Under the pieces are notes generated by a model. That model was not told where the DNA came from, ran no database searches, and was given only the letters and a program-made list of their open reading frames with translations. The position numbers were made by a program, and so were the translations under genes. Positions 35,276 to 45,235 of a stretch of 64,000 nucleotides of DNA are shown in pieces. The DNA comes from Otatea glauca. Lineage: Eukaryota; Streptophyta; Magnoliopsida; Poales; Poaceae. Positions within the stretch are counted from its first letter, which is position 1. Every line of letters begins with the position of its first letter. The stretch spans positions 124,001 to 188,000 of the forward strand of contig JAYEVK010000351.1 of NCBI GenBank assembly GCA_036346275.1, read 5' to 3'.

Positions 35276-37574
35276 CACAGCAAAACGGCGTCGTCGAGCG
35301 GCGGAACCAGACGGTGGTCAGGACCGCCAGAAGCATGCTTAAGGCGAAGGGGCTCTCGGGCAAATTTTGGGGGGAGGCAATCACCACGGCGGTATACATC
35401 CTCAACCGAACGACGACGAAGGGTACCGGCGGCAAGACCCCGTACGAGCTCTGGAACGGGAGTACGCCGGTAGTACATCACCTACGCACGTTCGGATGCG
35501 TCGCCCATGTCAAGGTTGTCAAGCCCAACCTCAAGAAGCTGGACGACCGCAGTCGGCCAATGATCTTCGTCGGCTACGAACCCGGCTCCAAGGCATATCG
35601 GGTCTACGACCCGGTGGCGAGGCGAGTCCACATCAGCCGCGACGTCGTCTTTGACGAAGAGGCGCGGTGGGAGTGGAGCGGTGATCAGCGGCGGGACGAT
35701 AAAGTGAGTTCGTCATCGAGTACACCATCGTGATCCGGCTGAGGTGGTGACCACGTTTGAGAATCGCCTCAGCGGGGCTGCGGCGACCCCGACTCATACG
35801 CGACACCATCACTGCCACGATCACCAACACACGCGCCAAGCCCGAGGCGGGTCGCCCACACCGCACGCAGACACGCTCCGATCGAGTTCGCTTCACCGCC
35901 AGCTAATGTGGAGGAGGCACTGGATGCTGAACACGATGACGACATCCCGCTTCGTTTTCGCGCTATCGACAACATTCTCGGTCCAACGACACCACCCGGG
36001 ATGGCACGTCGGGATCTGGACGAGGATATGCTCCTGGCGAGCATCGACGAACCGACCACATTCGAGCATGCTCAAGCGCACGAGTGCTGGAGGACGGCCA
36101 TGCTCGACGAAATGACATCGATCGAGTCGAACGGTACCTAGGAGCTCGTCGACCCACCACCGCGCCAGCACCTAACTGGGCTCAAGTGGATCTTCAAGAT
36201 GAAGAAGGACGCCACGGGCATCATCATCAAGCACAAAGCCCGGCTTGTGGCAAAGGGGTACGTGCAACGTCAAAGGATCGACTACGACGAGGTTTTTGCG
36301 CTAGTGGCAAGGCTCGAGTCTGTCCAACTCCTGTTGGCACTCGCGACGAGCGAGGGCTGGCCAGTCCATCACATGGACGTTAAATCGGCCTTCCTCAACG
36401 GGGAGCTGCGGGAGGAAGTCTATGTCGCCCAGCCACCGGGGTTCGTGGTCGCCGGCAAGGAGCAGAAGGTGCCGCGTCGATCAAGGCTCTCACGCCCACG
36501 TCAAGCCCCGCGCGCATGGTACACAAGGCCGACGCCTCTCTCGGTGTCGCTCGGGTTCAGCAACAGCGTATCAGAGCATGCCGTATAACCGCGAGCGGCA
36601 CACACCGGTTACTCATGGGCGTCTACGTCGACGACCTCGTCATCACTGGCGGTGACAACATCGAGCTCAAGCAATTCTAGAAGGAGATGATGAACACATT
36701 CCAGATGAGCGATCTGGGCTGCTCCACTACTACCTCGGCCTGGAGGTGAACCAGACCGAAGCAGGCATCACCATCAGTCAGGGTGCCTACGCGATGAGGA
36801 TCTTGGAGGCAGCAGGGCTGGCAAACTGCAATGTCAGCATCACACTCATGGCTCAGTAAGTTGAGTTCCGATCCACCAGTTGATGCTACTGAATATAGGC
36901 GGATCGTGGGAGCGCTACGCTACCTGGTGAACACGAGACCAGATTTGGCGTACGCAGTGGGCTATGTCTCCCGGTTCATGGAGAAGCCCACCACCGAGCA
37001 CCTAGTGGCCGTTAAGCGCATACTGCGGTACGTCGCCGGGACAGTGCACTATGGCTGCCACTACGGGAGGAAGGAAAGAGGTGTTGCTCTTCTTGGCTAC
37101 AGCGACAGCGATCATGGCGCAGACGTCGATAGCCGCAAGAGCACCACCGGAGTCCTGTTCTTCCTCGGCGACAACATCATCACCTGGCAGTCCCAAAAGC
37201 AGAAGGTGGTGGCTCTGTCTAGCTGCGAAGCAGAGTACATTGCCGCCGCGACTGCTGCTTGTCAGGGGGTTTGGCTGGCGCGCCTCCTTGCAGAGCTCAG
37301 GGGAGAGGAGGCCGACGTTGTCACACTCAAGATCGACAACCAATCCGCGATCCAGCTGAGTAAAAACCCTGTCTTTCACGACCGCAGCAAACACATCGAC
37401 GTCAAATACCACTACATCAGAGAGTGTGTCGAAGAAGGCAGGGTGAAGGTCGAGCCAATCAGCACCAAAGTTCAGCTGACGGACATCCTGATAAAAGCTC
37501 TTGGGCGAGATCAGTTCGTGCAGCTGCGGTCTAAGCTCGGCCTCGTCGACATCAAGCAGGTGTGCAGGGCTTAG
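35276..37574 (+). pseudogene. Copia B pol, 3' part (integrase end, RT, RNase H)
   Basis: Integrase resumes right after the CGCAC repeat: APQQNGVVERRNQTVV, GKFWGEAITTAVYILNRTT, KTPYELWNGSTP, and ends near 35730. RT has a TAG at 36139-36141 where the sister copy has Trp (GTWELVDPP). It continues with KKDATGIIIKHKARLVAKGY and HHMDVKSAFLNGELREEVYV. An intact YVDD is encoded at 36624-36635, then TAG about 36677. A frameshift lies near 36470-36600. RNase H (36831-37574) is largely open, with RRIVGALRYLVNTRPDLAYA, SKTPLFHD-like SKNPVFHDRSKHIDVKYHYI and a C-terminal GLVDIKQVCRA. Confidence 0.88.
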
Positions 37575-37583
37575 GGGGAGATT
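37569..37583 (+). other. Copia B polypurine tract
   Basis: GCTTAGGGGGAGATT directly precedes the 3' LTR; it overlaps the RNase H stop codon. Confidence 0.88.
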
Positions 37584-37907
37584 TGTTAGTTAAGCCTTGA
37601 CACATGCATTTTTCATTCATGCTTTTTGCATGCATGGCAAGATTAGCTCGTGCATGCCTTAATTCACGATAGACGCAGAAATCACTGCGATTTCTTTCCT
37701 TTGTAAGCTTCCTTTCATTTGTAAGATTTCTTTCCTTTGCGTGCAAGCTCGTTTTCCCTCCTATAAATAGAGAAGAAGAAGAATAGAAAAGCAACAAGTA
37801 TTGCAGCACAAATTCTGTGTGTGTTTAAGTGTCCAGTACGTGTGCATGTCTGTGATCTAGTGCAAAGGAGTTCATCCCAGCGCCGGCACTCACCTGGGCG
37901 ATCCAAC
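37584..37907 (+). repeat. Copia B 3' LTR
   Basis: 324 bp, TGTTAGTTAAGCC..GATCCAAC. TATA box CCTATAAATAGAG near 37760, about 150 bases before the resumed TTL sequence. Its last 156 bp are copied into the tandem duplication that follows. Confidence 0.92.
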
Positions 37908-37911
37908 TCCG

Positions 37912-38386
37912 GCGGCTTCGGAGGACGCGCTGGGGGTTTGCCCGAGCAGCAGGGAGGCCGGCGCGGCAAGCACGGGTGGTGGCGTCGGCGCGCAGCAAGG
38001 GCAACGCGCTCTTCAAGGCCGGGAGGTTTCGCGAGGCCTGCACCGCGTACGAGCATGGCCTGGTCAACAAGCAGCCGAACGCGACGCTGCTGTGCAACTG
38101 TGCGGTGTGTCGGTGTAAGCTGGGGGACTGGGAGGGCGCTCTCCGCGACTGCGACGCCGCGCTCAGGCTGTGGCCCTCCTACAGCAAGGCTCGCCTGCTC
38201 AGGGCCGCCTGCAACGACAGCCTCCGCCGCTGGGAGGCGTCGGTGCGCGACTACGAGATGCTGCTGCACGAGACGCCCGCCGACGAGGACGTGGCCAGAG
38301 CGCTCGCCCACGCCCAGGCCCAAGCCCAAGCCCAAGCCCAAGCCCAAACACAGCTCAGCCTCAGCGCCACCAAGCATGCAAGCTAG
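37912..38386 (+). pseudogene. TTL: TTL-type TPR gene, fragment 4 (C-terminal TPR repeats)
   Basis: It begins in frame with fragment 3 (SEDALGVCPSSREAG). The frame then slips between about 37955 and 37980 and continues as VASARSKGNALFKAGRFREA, CNCAVCRCKLGDWEGALRDC, SKARLLRAACNDSLRRWEA and VRDYEMLLHETPADEDVARA. These are three TPR units, the C-terminal TPR block of TTL proteins. It ends in an Ala-Gln repeat (GCCCAA hexamer array, 38310-38350) and stops at 38384-38386. No thioredoxin-like domain follows, unlike full-length TTLs, so the gene is either a short variant or truncated. No good ATG precedes the TPR block. Confidence 0.83.
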
Positions 38387-39151
38387 CCAATGACCAAGGC
38401 TAGGGGCGATGACATACACAATCTGTATGAATTAAGGAAAAGCTTCATCTGTTGAGTAGAGGCTATTGTTCACGGAGAGTACACAAATGATGTCTATGCT
38501 ACTACCTCCGTTTTTTAACAGCTGATGTTGCTGACTGTTCAAACTTTGACAAGTAATAACTTTTTAAATATTTTGTTAGATAAAATAAAAATCATAGAGT
38601 TATATTTATCATAAAAAATAATTTACTAATATTGTATATTTATAAAAAATTATATATCATAACCGTAAAAGCTTAAATAGTAAAGTCAGTATTGTCAGTT
38701 GCTCAAAACATAAGGAGCGGGGACGCCAGGGAGTACCATTATATACAAGTTCATATTACCTATCTAATAGATCTGTACCACGCTAGAAAGAGTAAACTGA
38801 GGAAATATTTAGAAGTGGTCACTTTTCTAACCTTTTTTATCTTACTTTTTTTACAAATCTAGTCTTTTTCTGAGAGAAATTGTAAATCTAGCCCCCTTTC
38901 CAGTTCAGCGCAGAAGCTGCATCCTGTGCTCACCAGCCGTAGCAGGCTCTCCCATGCTCCCCTACCACGGAAGACCGGCTCTTGCACTGAACGGCCGCGG
39001 CATGCCGCCTCCGGCACAAATAGGAATGAGTATAGATTAATGCTGTACTGACGGCCGCAGCGGGCCTCCCACGCAAAATTTTGAGTGGTACGTTTTGCTA
39101 GCTGCAAGAAAAAAGTGCTATGAGAACATTTTTCACTATACTATAAATATC
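38387..39151 (+). other. TTL 3' flank (copy 1), no gene besides the MITE
   Basis: Presumed 3' UTR and flank: a MITE-like element at 38503-38737, then AT-rich sequence, then a GC-rich patch (38890-39080). No coding frame is supported. Confidence 0.5.
38503..38737. mobile_element. Stowaway-like MITE, copy 1
   Basis: AT-rich, about 235 bp. It starts TACTACCTCCGTTTTTTAAC and ends in GGGGACGCCAGGGAGTA, an imperfect inverted match, flanked by TA-like dinucleotides. The CTACCTCCGT end is typical of grass Stowaway/mariner MITEs. Confidence 0.65.
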
Positions 39152-39311
39152 TTTTCCCTCCTATAAATAGAGAAGAAGAAGAATAGAAAAGCAACAAGTA
39201 TTGCAGCACAAATTCTGTGTGTGTTTAAGTGTCCAGTACGTGTGCATGTCTGTGATCTAGTGCAAAGGAGTTCATCCCAGCGCCGGCACTCACCTGGGCG
39301 ATCCAACTCCG

Positions 39312-39786
39312 GCGGCTTCGGAGGACGCGCTGGGGGTTTGCCCGAGCAGCAGGGAGGCCGGCGCGGCAAGCACGGGTGGTGGCGTCGGCGCGCAGCAAGG
39401 GCAACGCGCTCTTCAAGGCCGGGAGGTTTCGCGAGGCCTGCACCGCGTACGAGCATGGCCTGGTCAACAAGCAGCCGAACGCGACGCTGCTGTGCAACTG
39501 TGCGGTGTGTCGGTGTAAGCTGGGGGACTGGGAGGGCGCTCTCCGCGACTGCGACGCCGCGCTCAGGCTGTGGCCCTCCTACAGCAAGGCTCGCCTGCTC
39601 AGGGCCGCCTGCAACGACAGCCTCCGCCGCTGGGAGGCGTCGGTGCGCGACTACGAGATGCTGCTGCACGAGACGCCCGCCGACGAGGACGTGGCCAGAG
39701 CGCTCGCCCACGCCCAGGCCCAAGCCCAAGCCCAAGCCCAAGCCCAAACACAGCTCAGCCTCAGCGCCACCAAGCATGCAAGCTAG
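39312..39786 (+). pseudogene. TTL: TTL fragment 4, duplicated copy
   Basis: Exact-looking copy of 37912-38386 with the same TPR units, Ala-Gln tail and stop codon. It is preceded by only the last 156 bp of the copia LTR, which still contains the TATA box near 39160. Transcription from this LTR end is possible but not shown. Confidence 0.83.
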
Positions 39787-39902
39787 CCAATGACCAAGGC
39801 TAGGGGCGATGACATACACAATCTGTATGAATTAAGGGAAAAGCTTCATCTGTTGAGTAGAGGCTATTGTTCACGGAGAGTACACAAATGATGTCTATGC
39901 TA

Positions 39903-40138
39903 CTACCTCCGTTTTTTAACAGCTGATGTTGCTGACTGTTCAAACTTTGACAAGTAATAACTTTTTAAATATTTTGTTAGATAAAATAAAAATCATAGAG
40001 TTATATTTATCATAAAAAATAATTTACTAATATTGTATATTTATAAAAAATTATATATCATAACCGTAAAAGCTTAAATAGTAAAGTCAGTATTGTCAGT
40101 TGCTCAAAACATAAGGAGCGGGGACGCCAGGGAGTACC
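39903..40138. mobile_element. Stowaway-like MITE, copy 2
   Basis: The duplicated counterpart of the MITE at 38503-38737; it arose by the tandem duplication, not by a second insertion. Confidence 0.65.
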
Positions 40139-40550
40139 ATTATATACAAGTTCATATTACCTATCTAATAGATCTGTACCACGCTAGAAAGAGTAAACTG
40201 AGGAAATATTTAGAAGTGGTCACTTTTCTAACCTTTTTTATCTTACTTTTTTTACAAATCTAGTCTTTTTCTGAGAGAAATTGTAAATCTAGCCCCCTTT
40301 CCAGTTCAGCGCAGAAGCTGCATCCTGTGCTCACCAGCCGTAGCAGGCTCTCCCATGCTCCCCTACCACGGAAGACCGGCTCTTGCACTGAACGGCCGCG
40401 GCATGCCGCCTCCGGCACAAATAGGAATGAGTATAGATTAATGTTTGTCTTGTGGTCGCAAATGGCCTCCCATAAAATTTTGAGTGGTACGTTTTGCTAG
40501 CTGCAAGAAAAAAGTGCTATGAGAACATTTTTCACTATACTATAAATATC

Positions 40551-41642
40551 TTTCAGGATTTGCTAAAAAATCCAATGAGTGGATCTAGAAATGTTGGTGA
40601 TAATTTAGACAATAGAAATTGAGGGTTTTTAAGAAGTCCATATTTTATTTTCCTGCAAACTTATTAAATTTGTGAAGTTTATACTTCCTACCCTGTCTTA
40701 AACTTCAAACACTAGAGCACTTTGTCCCCTTGAGGCTAGTTTTGGGCAAGGATTCAAATTTTATTTTCGGATAAAATATCGTCTAGGATCGAAAACCAAA
40801 ATTTTGCCGAAATATGGGTATTTCGGACAAATCTCGCTCGAAATTCAAAAACTAAAATTCAAATCCGGTCCGTTTGCTATCGAGTAAAAGCAAAATTCGA
40901 CGAGAAATCCCGAAATTTCGGACGAAATACCCGAAATTTTGGCGGTTTTGCACTGGCTGAAAAGTGGTTCAAACGACGACGAAAAATTTTGATTTTTTTT
41001 TGGAGAGTCCTCACATATTGATGATATTTATATAAAAATTTCAGATAATTATGAAGCCTGTGCAATTTTTAAAAATTCAAATATTGCTACTGTCTTAATA
41101 AAACGCTGATCGGCAATTTTGAACAGAATGAAAAATGGGACAAGCATGTTATAAATATTTGAAATTTTTGCGAATAATTATGACATATCATTAATATTTC
41201 CATAAAATTTTCAGGTGTCAATGATGCTCAAGGAATTTTTAAAAATTCGACAGCGGTGATGTTCGGATGGAAAATGGTTGAAAGTATCTTATAAAATTTT
41301 GAAATTTTTATTGGATGGTCATGATGCATCATTAACCTTGCCTTAAATTTTTTAGATGATTATCAATGTGCGAAGTTAGAAATTCTGACAGCATTTCGAC
41401 TGAAATTCGGAGTTTGAGAGTCACAATTGGAAACAATTAATGTATATTTGCATGACAATTAATAGGTATGAAATAAAATCGATACATATGACAATTCATC
41501 ACATATTTGCATCACAATAAAATGAATGTATATTTGCATCACGTACCTACGAGTAGTAGTACGCCTGTGGTGCAAACTCCACCTCCGCATTATCGACAAT
41601 GACCTCGTGATACCTCCTCTCGTGTTGTTGCTTGTATTATTC
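40551..41642. other. Unassigned AT-rich region with GAAATTTCGG-type words
   Basis: No gene seen. From about 40770 to 41400 words such as CGAAATTTCGG, AAATTTTTG and AAAAATTC recur at irregular spacing, as in long internal non-coding parts of hAT-like elements in grasses. It probably belongs to the hAT element to the right, but no terminal inverted repeat was found. Confidence 0.35.
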
Positions 41643-43647
41643 CTAGGTCATGTCCTGCGGTAGCCAAGCAGACATCCAATGTTCGTAATGAGCCATCCAG
41701 GCGTTATAATTCTCTGACTGGTGAAGGTAGTTGACACTGACAGATGAGTGTCGTGCGTACGGATCGACGTATGGATCATTGTAGTCAAACGGCCAAGAGA
41801 TGCTCGATCCGTCATAACTCTGTCTGTACCCGCCTTGATCCCATCCGTAGGGCATCAAAACGTACCCGCTATGATCAGTTGGGAAGCCCAAATGGCCAAA
41901 AGACTCGCTGCTACACCATGAGCTTGCACCATCCTGTGGTTGTGCTACCTGGTGCCCACCCCTACCACTTGATGTGCCCTTCCCCGTACTGCGGGTCTGC
42001 CTCTGGGAGCCCTTCTTGGGGCGGTACCCTCCCTATTGCGATCCTGCCGATGATTGTGGCTGTGAACGGGGTCGGAGGGAGTACCAGCCAGCTTCCGTCC
42101 TATCATCGTCGGGAGAGTCTGTCGCTGTCGATGAGCTACTACTGAGCCAATTAGAAGTAAGATTAACACTGTTGTGAGGTTTCAACATACATGGTTAACA
42201 AGTGAAATTCACCAATATGTTGCCTCATCTGTGCATGCAGATTCTTGTGATTGTATAAGAATCTGCAAATTCTCTTAGCCTCTCCCACAATTTGTTTGAT
42301 ATGTGGAACGTCTCACACGTCTTTCAGTATAAGATTCACAGTGTGTGCCAAGCACGGCTACCATACAATACGTGGGTATTACACTCGTAACATCTGGCAT
42401 GCTTTCTTGAAGTTAGCACCATTGTCAGTAACCACCTGCACGACGTGCTCTGCTCCAATCTCCTCGGCCACGACCTTTGTTATCTCGGCTAGCAGGTATC
42501 TATGGTCCTGGACCTTGCCTGTGAATGACCAAGCAAGAAGTTAGTACGTGTGGCATTGATGGTCTTACGGAAGAGAAAAAACTAAACGAATGTTGTACCT
42601 ATGGCATTTATGGTCTTATGAAAGAACATGATCCCATTGCAGTACACCATGAAGTTGATGATACTCTGCTGAGTAGGTCTAGTCCAGGCGTCACACATGA
42701 CTGTAACACCAAAGGTGGCCTAGTCATCCCTGAACCTCCGAAGGTACTGCACAATCTCTTGCTCATTCTCGTCCAAGTACTTCCCATCTATCTCGTGGCC
42801 CCTGTTGGAAATATGCCATAGAGGCAATCATAGAGATGATTATATTTTCATAAATATTCATAAACTATGAGATTGTTCTTTGAATAACATCATGGATATT
42901 GATTAATAAGTACGTGACTTGTTTGTGAAACTCTATATTCATCTTTATGATGTTCATTCTAAAAGTGATCCCTAGTGGATAAACATATGAGGACACATAT
43001 GAATAGACTAGCATATGTATTGGTTGATGACCATATTTCACAGGTCATAGATATGGAGATATCAAACCAATAATATGAACACATGTTGGAGAACATGGAG
43101 TTGGATCAACCTACCTTGAGACACTGCGAGAACGTTGTTATATTTCATGTCATCAGTTCGTCTCATATATGATGTGTATGCTATATCCTTCGACTTGAGA
43201 TTGTCGCATATTCTCAAGATGCGTAATGGCTTACTTAGGAGTCATCAAACGCTACTATGTAACTGGGTAGTTATAAAGATGACTTTCGGGTTTGTCATGA
43301 AACATGCTGCGAGGTGTGGTCGATCAAGATAGGATTTGCCCCTCCATACAACGGGAGAGATATCTCTAGGCCTCTCGAGTGGTCGGATTCCAGAAATGCA
43401 TGGCCATGCTACTCGAGTAAAGAGTTACTCGAGTCATTGAGTTAACTCGATGTATTCGGGGAATCCGAGTCACGGTATCGAGAAAAAATGGTCGAGCCAT
43501 CCAAATAAGGATGACAACAACTTGTCTTGGGTTTGACCGATATCGTGAGGAAAAAGGAAATGCATATATGATATTGTTGAGGTTCATCCAATCTTTACAT
43601 GTACTTTGGAATCGACACGTCCTGCTAGGGGCCACTACCGGTTATTG

Positions 43648-43789
43648 GTCGAGTAAGAGTATTCGAGCTATGTCTGATCGAGTAGGAGTACTCGAGCCAT
43701 GACTGGTCGAATAAGGGTACTCGATCTATGTCTGGTCGAGTAGTACTCGAGCCATGTCTAGTCGAGTAGGAATACTCGGGCTATGTCCA
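43648..43789. repeat. 29-bp tandem repeat inside the solo LTR
   Basis: Five units of 26-29 bp, consensus GGTCGAGTAGGAGTACTCGA followed by GCCATGTCT. Each is a near-palindrome (TCGAGTA..TACTCGA). More distant relatives occur at 43373-43450. Confidence 0.8.
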
Positions 43790-43904
43790 AGTACATGTGA
43801 AACTATAGGGTCACAGACTTAAGGGGCTGTAAACAATTTGGATAGGGATCCGAGTTGTAATGAGCTTAGAATTCCTAATAGGCTTCAAAGGTTGAAACCC
43901 GTTA

Positions 43905-44430
43905 TGGGACGTTGTCGACTTTTATAGTCGGCAATAAATTTATGGGGTAGGCGCTAGATCTCAAACTCAATGGTCACACAAGACAAGGATTTTAGACAGG
44001 TTTAGGCCCTCAGCAATGGAGGTAATACCCTAATCCTGTGTGCTGGAATTATGCTGACCTCTTGGATCTGGGGTTGCTCAAAGCGCAATAAGCTCTGGGT
44101 GATATGAGGTGTGTTATGCTCTATGACCTGATTGTTCTAGGCTTGGATGATCTGATGCCTATGTTGTTGCCCACCCTCTCCCTTATATAGCGGGGTGGGG
44201 CGACTTCTGAGTCTGATCGGTTAAGAGATTCGATCGGTTACAAGATTCTAGTCGATTCTGAGGATAGAGTTTACATCTTTATCTACCCTATTAACGACTC
44301 GGATTACAACCATATCTATCATATCTAAATATAAGTTCAACTTCCTTTAGGATATGTCCCCTTGTGCACGGCAGCGGGGTCTGACGCGGGGAGTATCTTC
44401 TGGGCCTCCCTCTTGGGCCTGTCATGAGGG
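43905..44430. repeat. Possible foreign segment (gypsy-like LTR piece) within the solo LTR
   Basis: The wording 'ttatggggtagg', 'ttttagacaggttta' and 'ggtaataccctaatcctg', followed by a CCCTTATATAG TATA-like box near 44190, resembles the U3/R part of another grass gypsy LTR family. Edges and target duplication are not resolved. Confidence 0.3.
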
Positions 44431-45235
44431 TACCCGAGTTCTTATATTCCATAGACGTCTATATAAAGGGAGGAGGTGCTAGCTTTGAAATAGAAGGTAA
44501 GACGATAGGAATTCAGAATTCCTGAAACCCTAGCCGCCACCCCTCCTTCGTCCAGAACCACACAGTCGGTGCTAGTACTCCGACGTGTGGTGTTCCTGCC
44601 CCGTATGTGTGGATACCTGAAGGCGTTGCTATGAAGCTTCAACGCTAGGACGATCCGCAACTTGCGTCGCTCACAAGAAGCTGTTGGAGGAGGTGCGAGG
44701 CTAGTATGACTACGTCTGTACCACCGCGCTACATCAACTCTACTTCCGCTATGGGTCTGCGCATCTAGTGATAATTCTGTGATCTATAACTTGTAGTGGT
44801 TTCTTGGTTACGCAATAGAAAATTTTTATTTTTCGCTAGAGTAGCCTACTCGTTCCCCAGAAGCCCCGTGGTGCATGAACCTCTGGGCCTAGCTCTTGCG
44901 TCATCTTGATTGCACCTATCCATCGCGGGCATAAGAGGTTAGTACAATCATCACATGACGTGTAACTTACAAACATACAATCGTTTCATACCTGTGAAAT
45001 ATGGGCACCGCCTCCTTCTTCTTCTCCCGATATCCACGGAGGTCCTCGAGCATGGCCTGTCTAACCACTTTAGGCACGCCGGGGCAGGCCTTCACATCAC
45101 CGGTCGGACAACTAGATGTTCCTTAAGACGGGTTGCCCCTCCACCCTTCATAACATGACTGCAGTAGTTGCACTTCGACCCTGGGCAGATGTGCTCCCCG
45201 TGATCCCATATGGTACCCTGACGATCTGCCATCAT

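Larger units (their letters stand above)
21505..37911 (+). mobile_element. Copia LTR retrotransposon B, split by a gypsy element
   Basis: Same family as copia A but in + orientation. 5' LTR 21505-21830, primer-binding site, gag-pol 5' part to 23899, gypsy insertion 23900-35270, pol 3' part 35276-37574, polypurine tract and 3' LTR 37584-37907. Without the gypsy element (and its 5 bp duplication) it is about 5.0 kb. GCGGC at 21500-21504 and 37912-37916 is the probable target duplication. The 3' LTR edge is slightly altered: the expected final A is replaced by TCCG (37908-37911). Confidence 0.9.
37752..39151 (+). repeat. Tandem duplication, copy 1
   Basis: This 1400 bp unit repeats at 39152-40550. 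It spans the end of the copia B 3' LTR including the TATA box, TTL fragment 4, its 3' flank and a MITE. The break is between ATATC and TTTTCCCTC, with TTT shared at the junction, as expected for microhomology-mediated duplication. Confidence 0.93.
39152..40550 (+). repeat. Tandem duplication, copy 2
   Basis: 1399 bp, nearly identical to 37752-39151. I see one single-base insertion near 39836 and one clustered patch of differences (39044-39082 versus 40444-40480). Sequence after 40550 (TTTCAGGATTTG) is the original downstream flank. Confidence 0.93.
42803..44862. mobile_element. Angela-like copia solo LTR
   Basis: 2060 bp starting TGTTGGAAATATGCCATAGA, the well-known start of Angela/BARE-type LTRs. 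It ends CGTTCCCCAGAA at 44862, where CA is expected but AA is found. It is flanked by GCCCC at 42798-42802 and 44863-44867. No internal coding region, hence a solo LTR. A TATA-like CTATATAAAGG near 44459 is followed by a leader-like stretch. Orientation is + by the TG start. Confidence 0.82.
41643..45235 (-). pseudogene. hAT-type transposase gene (BED finger and DUF659), split and internally deleted
   Basis: Read right to left. ATG at 45235 opens MMADRQGTIWDHGEHICPGS, then a BED-type zinc finger CNYCSHVMKGGGATRLKEHL. After a frame slip comes GDVKACPGVPKVVRQAMLED to a donor at 44991. A second exon from 44915 is cut by the solo LTR (42803-44862, target duplication GCCCC) and resumes HEIDGKYLDENEQEIVQYLR and TFGVTVMCDAWTRPTQQSII, with TAG for Trp in between. 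An intron (42519-42598) precedes the DUF659 heart VVTDNGANFKKACQ and CLAHTVNLILKDV. After LHAQMR the sequence jumps to a low-complexity Tyr/Asp-rich C-terminus (41643-41891 and neighbours). The hATC dimerisation domain is missing, so the copy is defective. Confidence 0.75.

Noticed and set aside
37715..39819. Two 227-234 codon open frames on the - strand (Gly/Leu-rich, Ala-rich)
   Set aside because: They are antisense shadows of the GC-rich TTL TPR exon and its duplicate, including a Leu-Gly run opposite the GCCCAA array.
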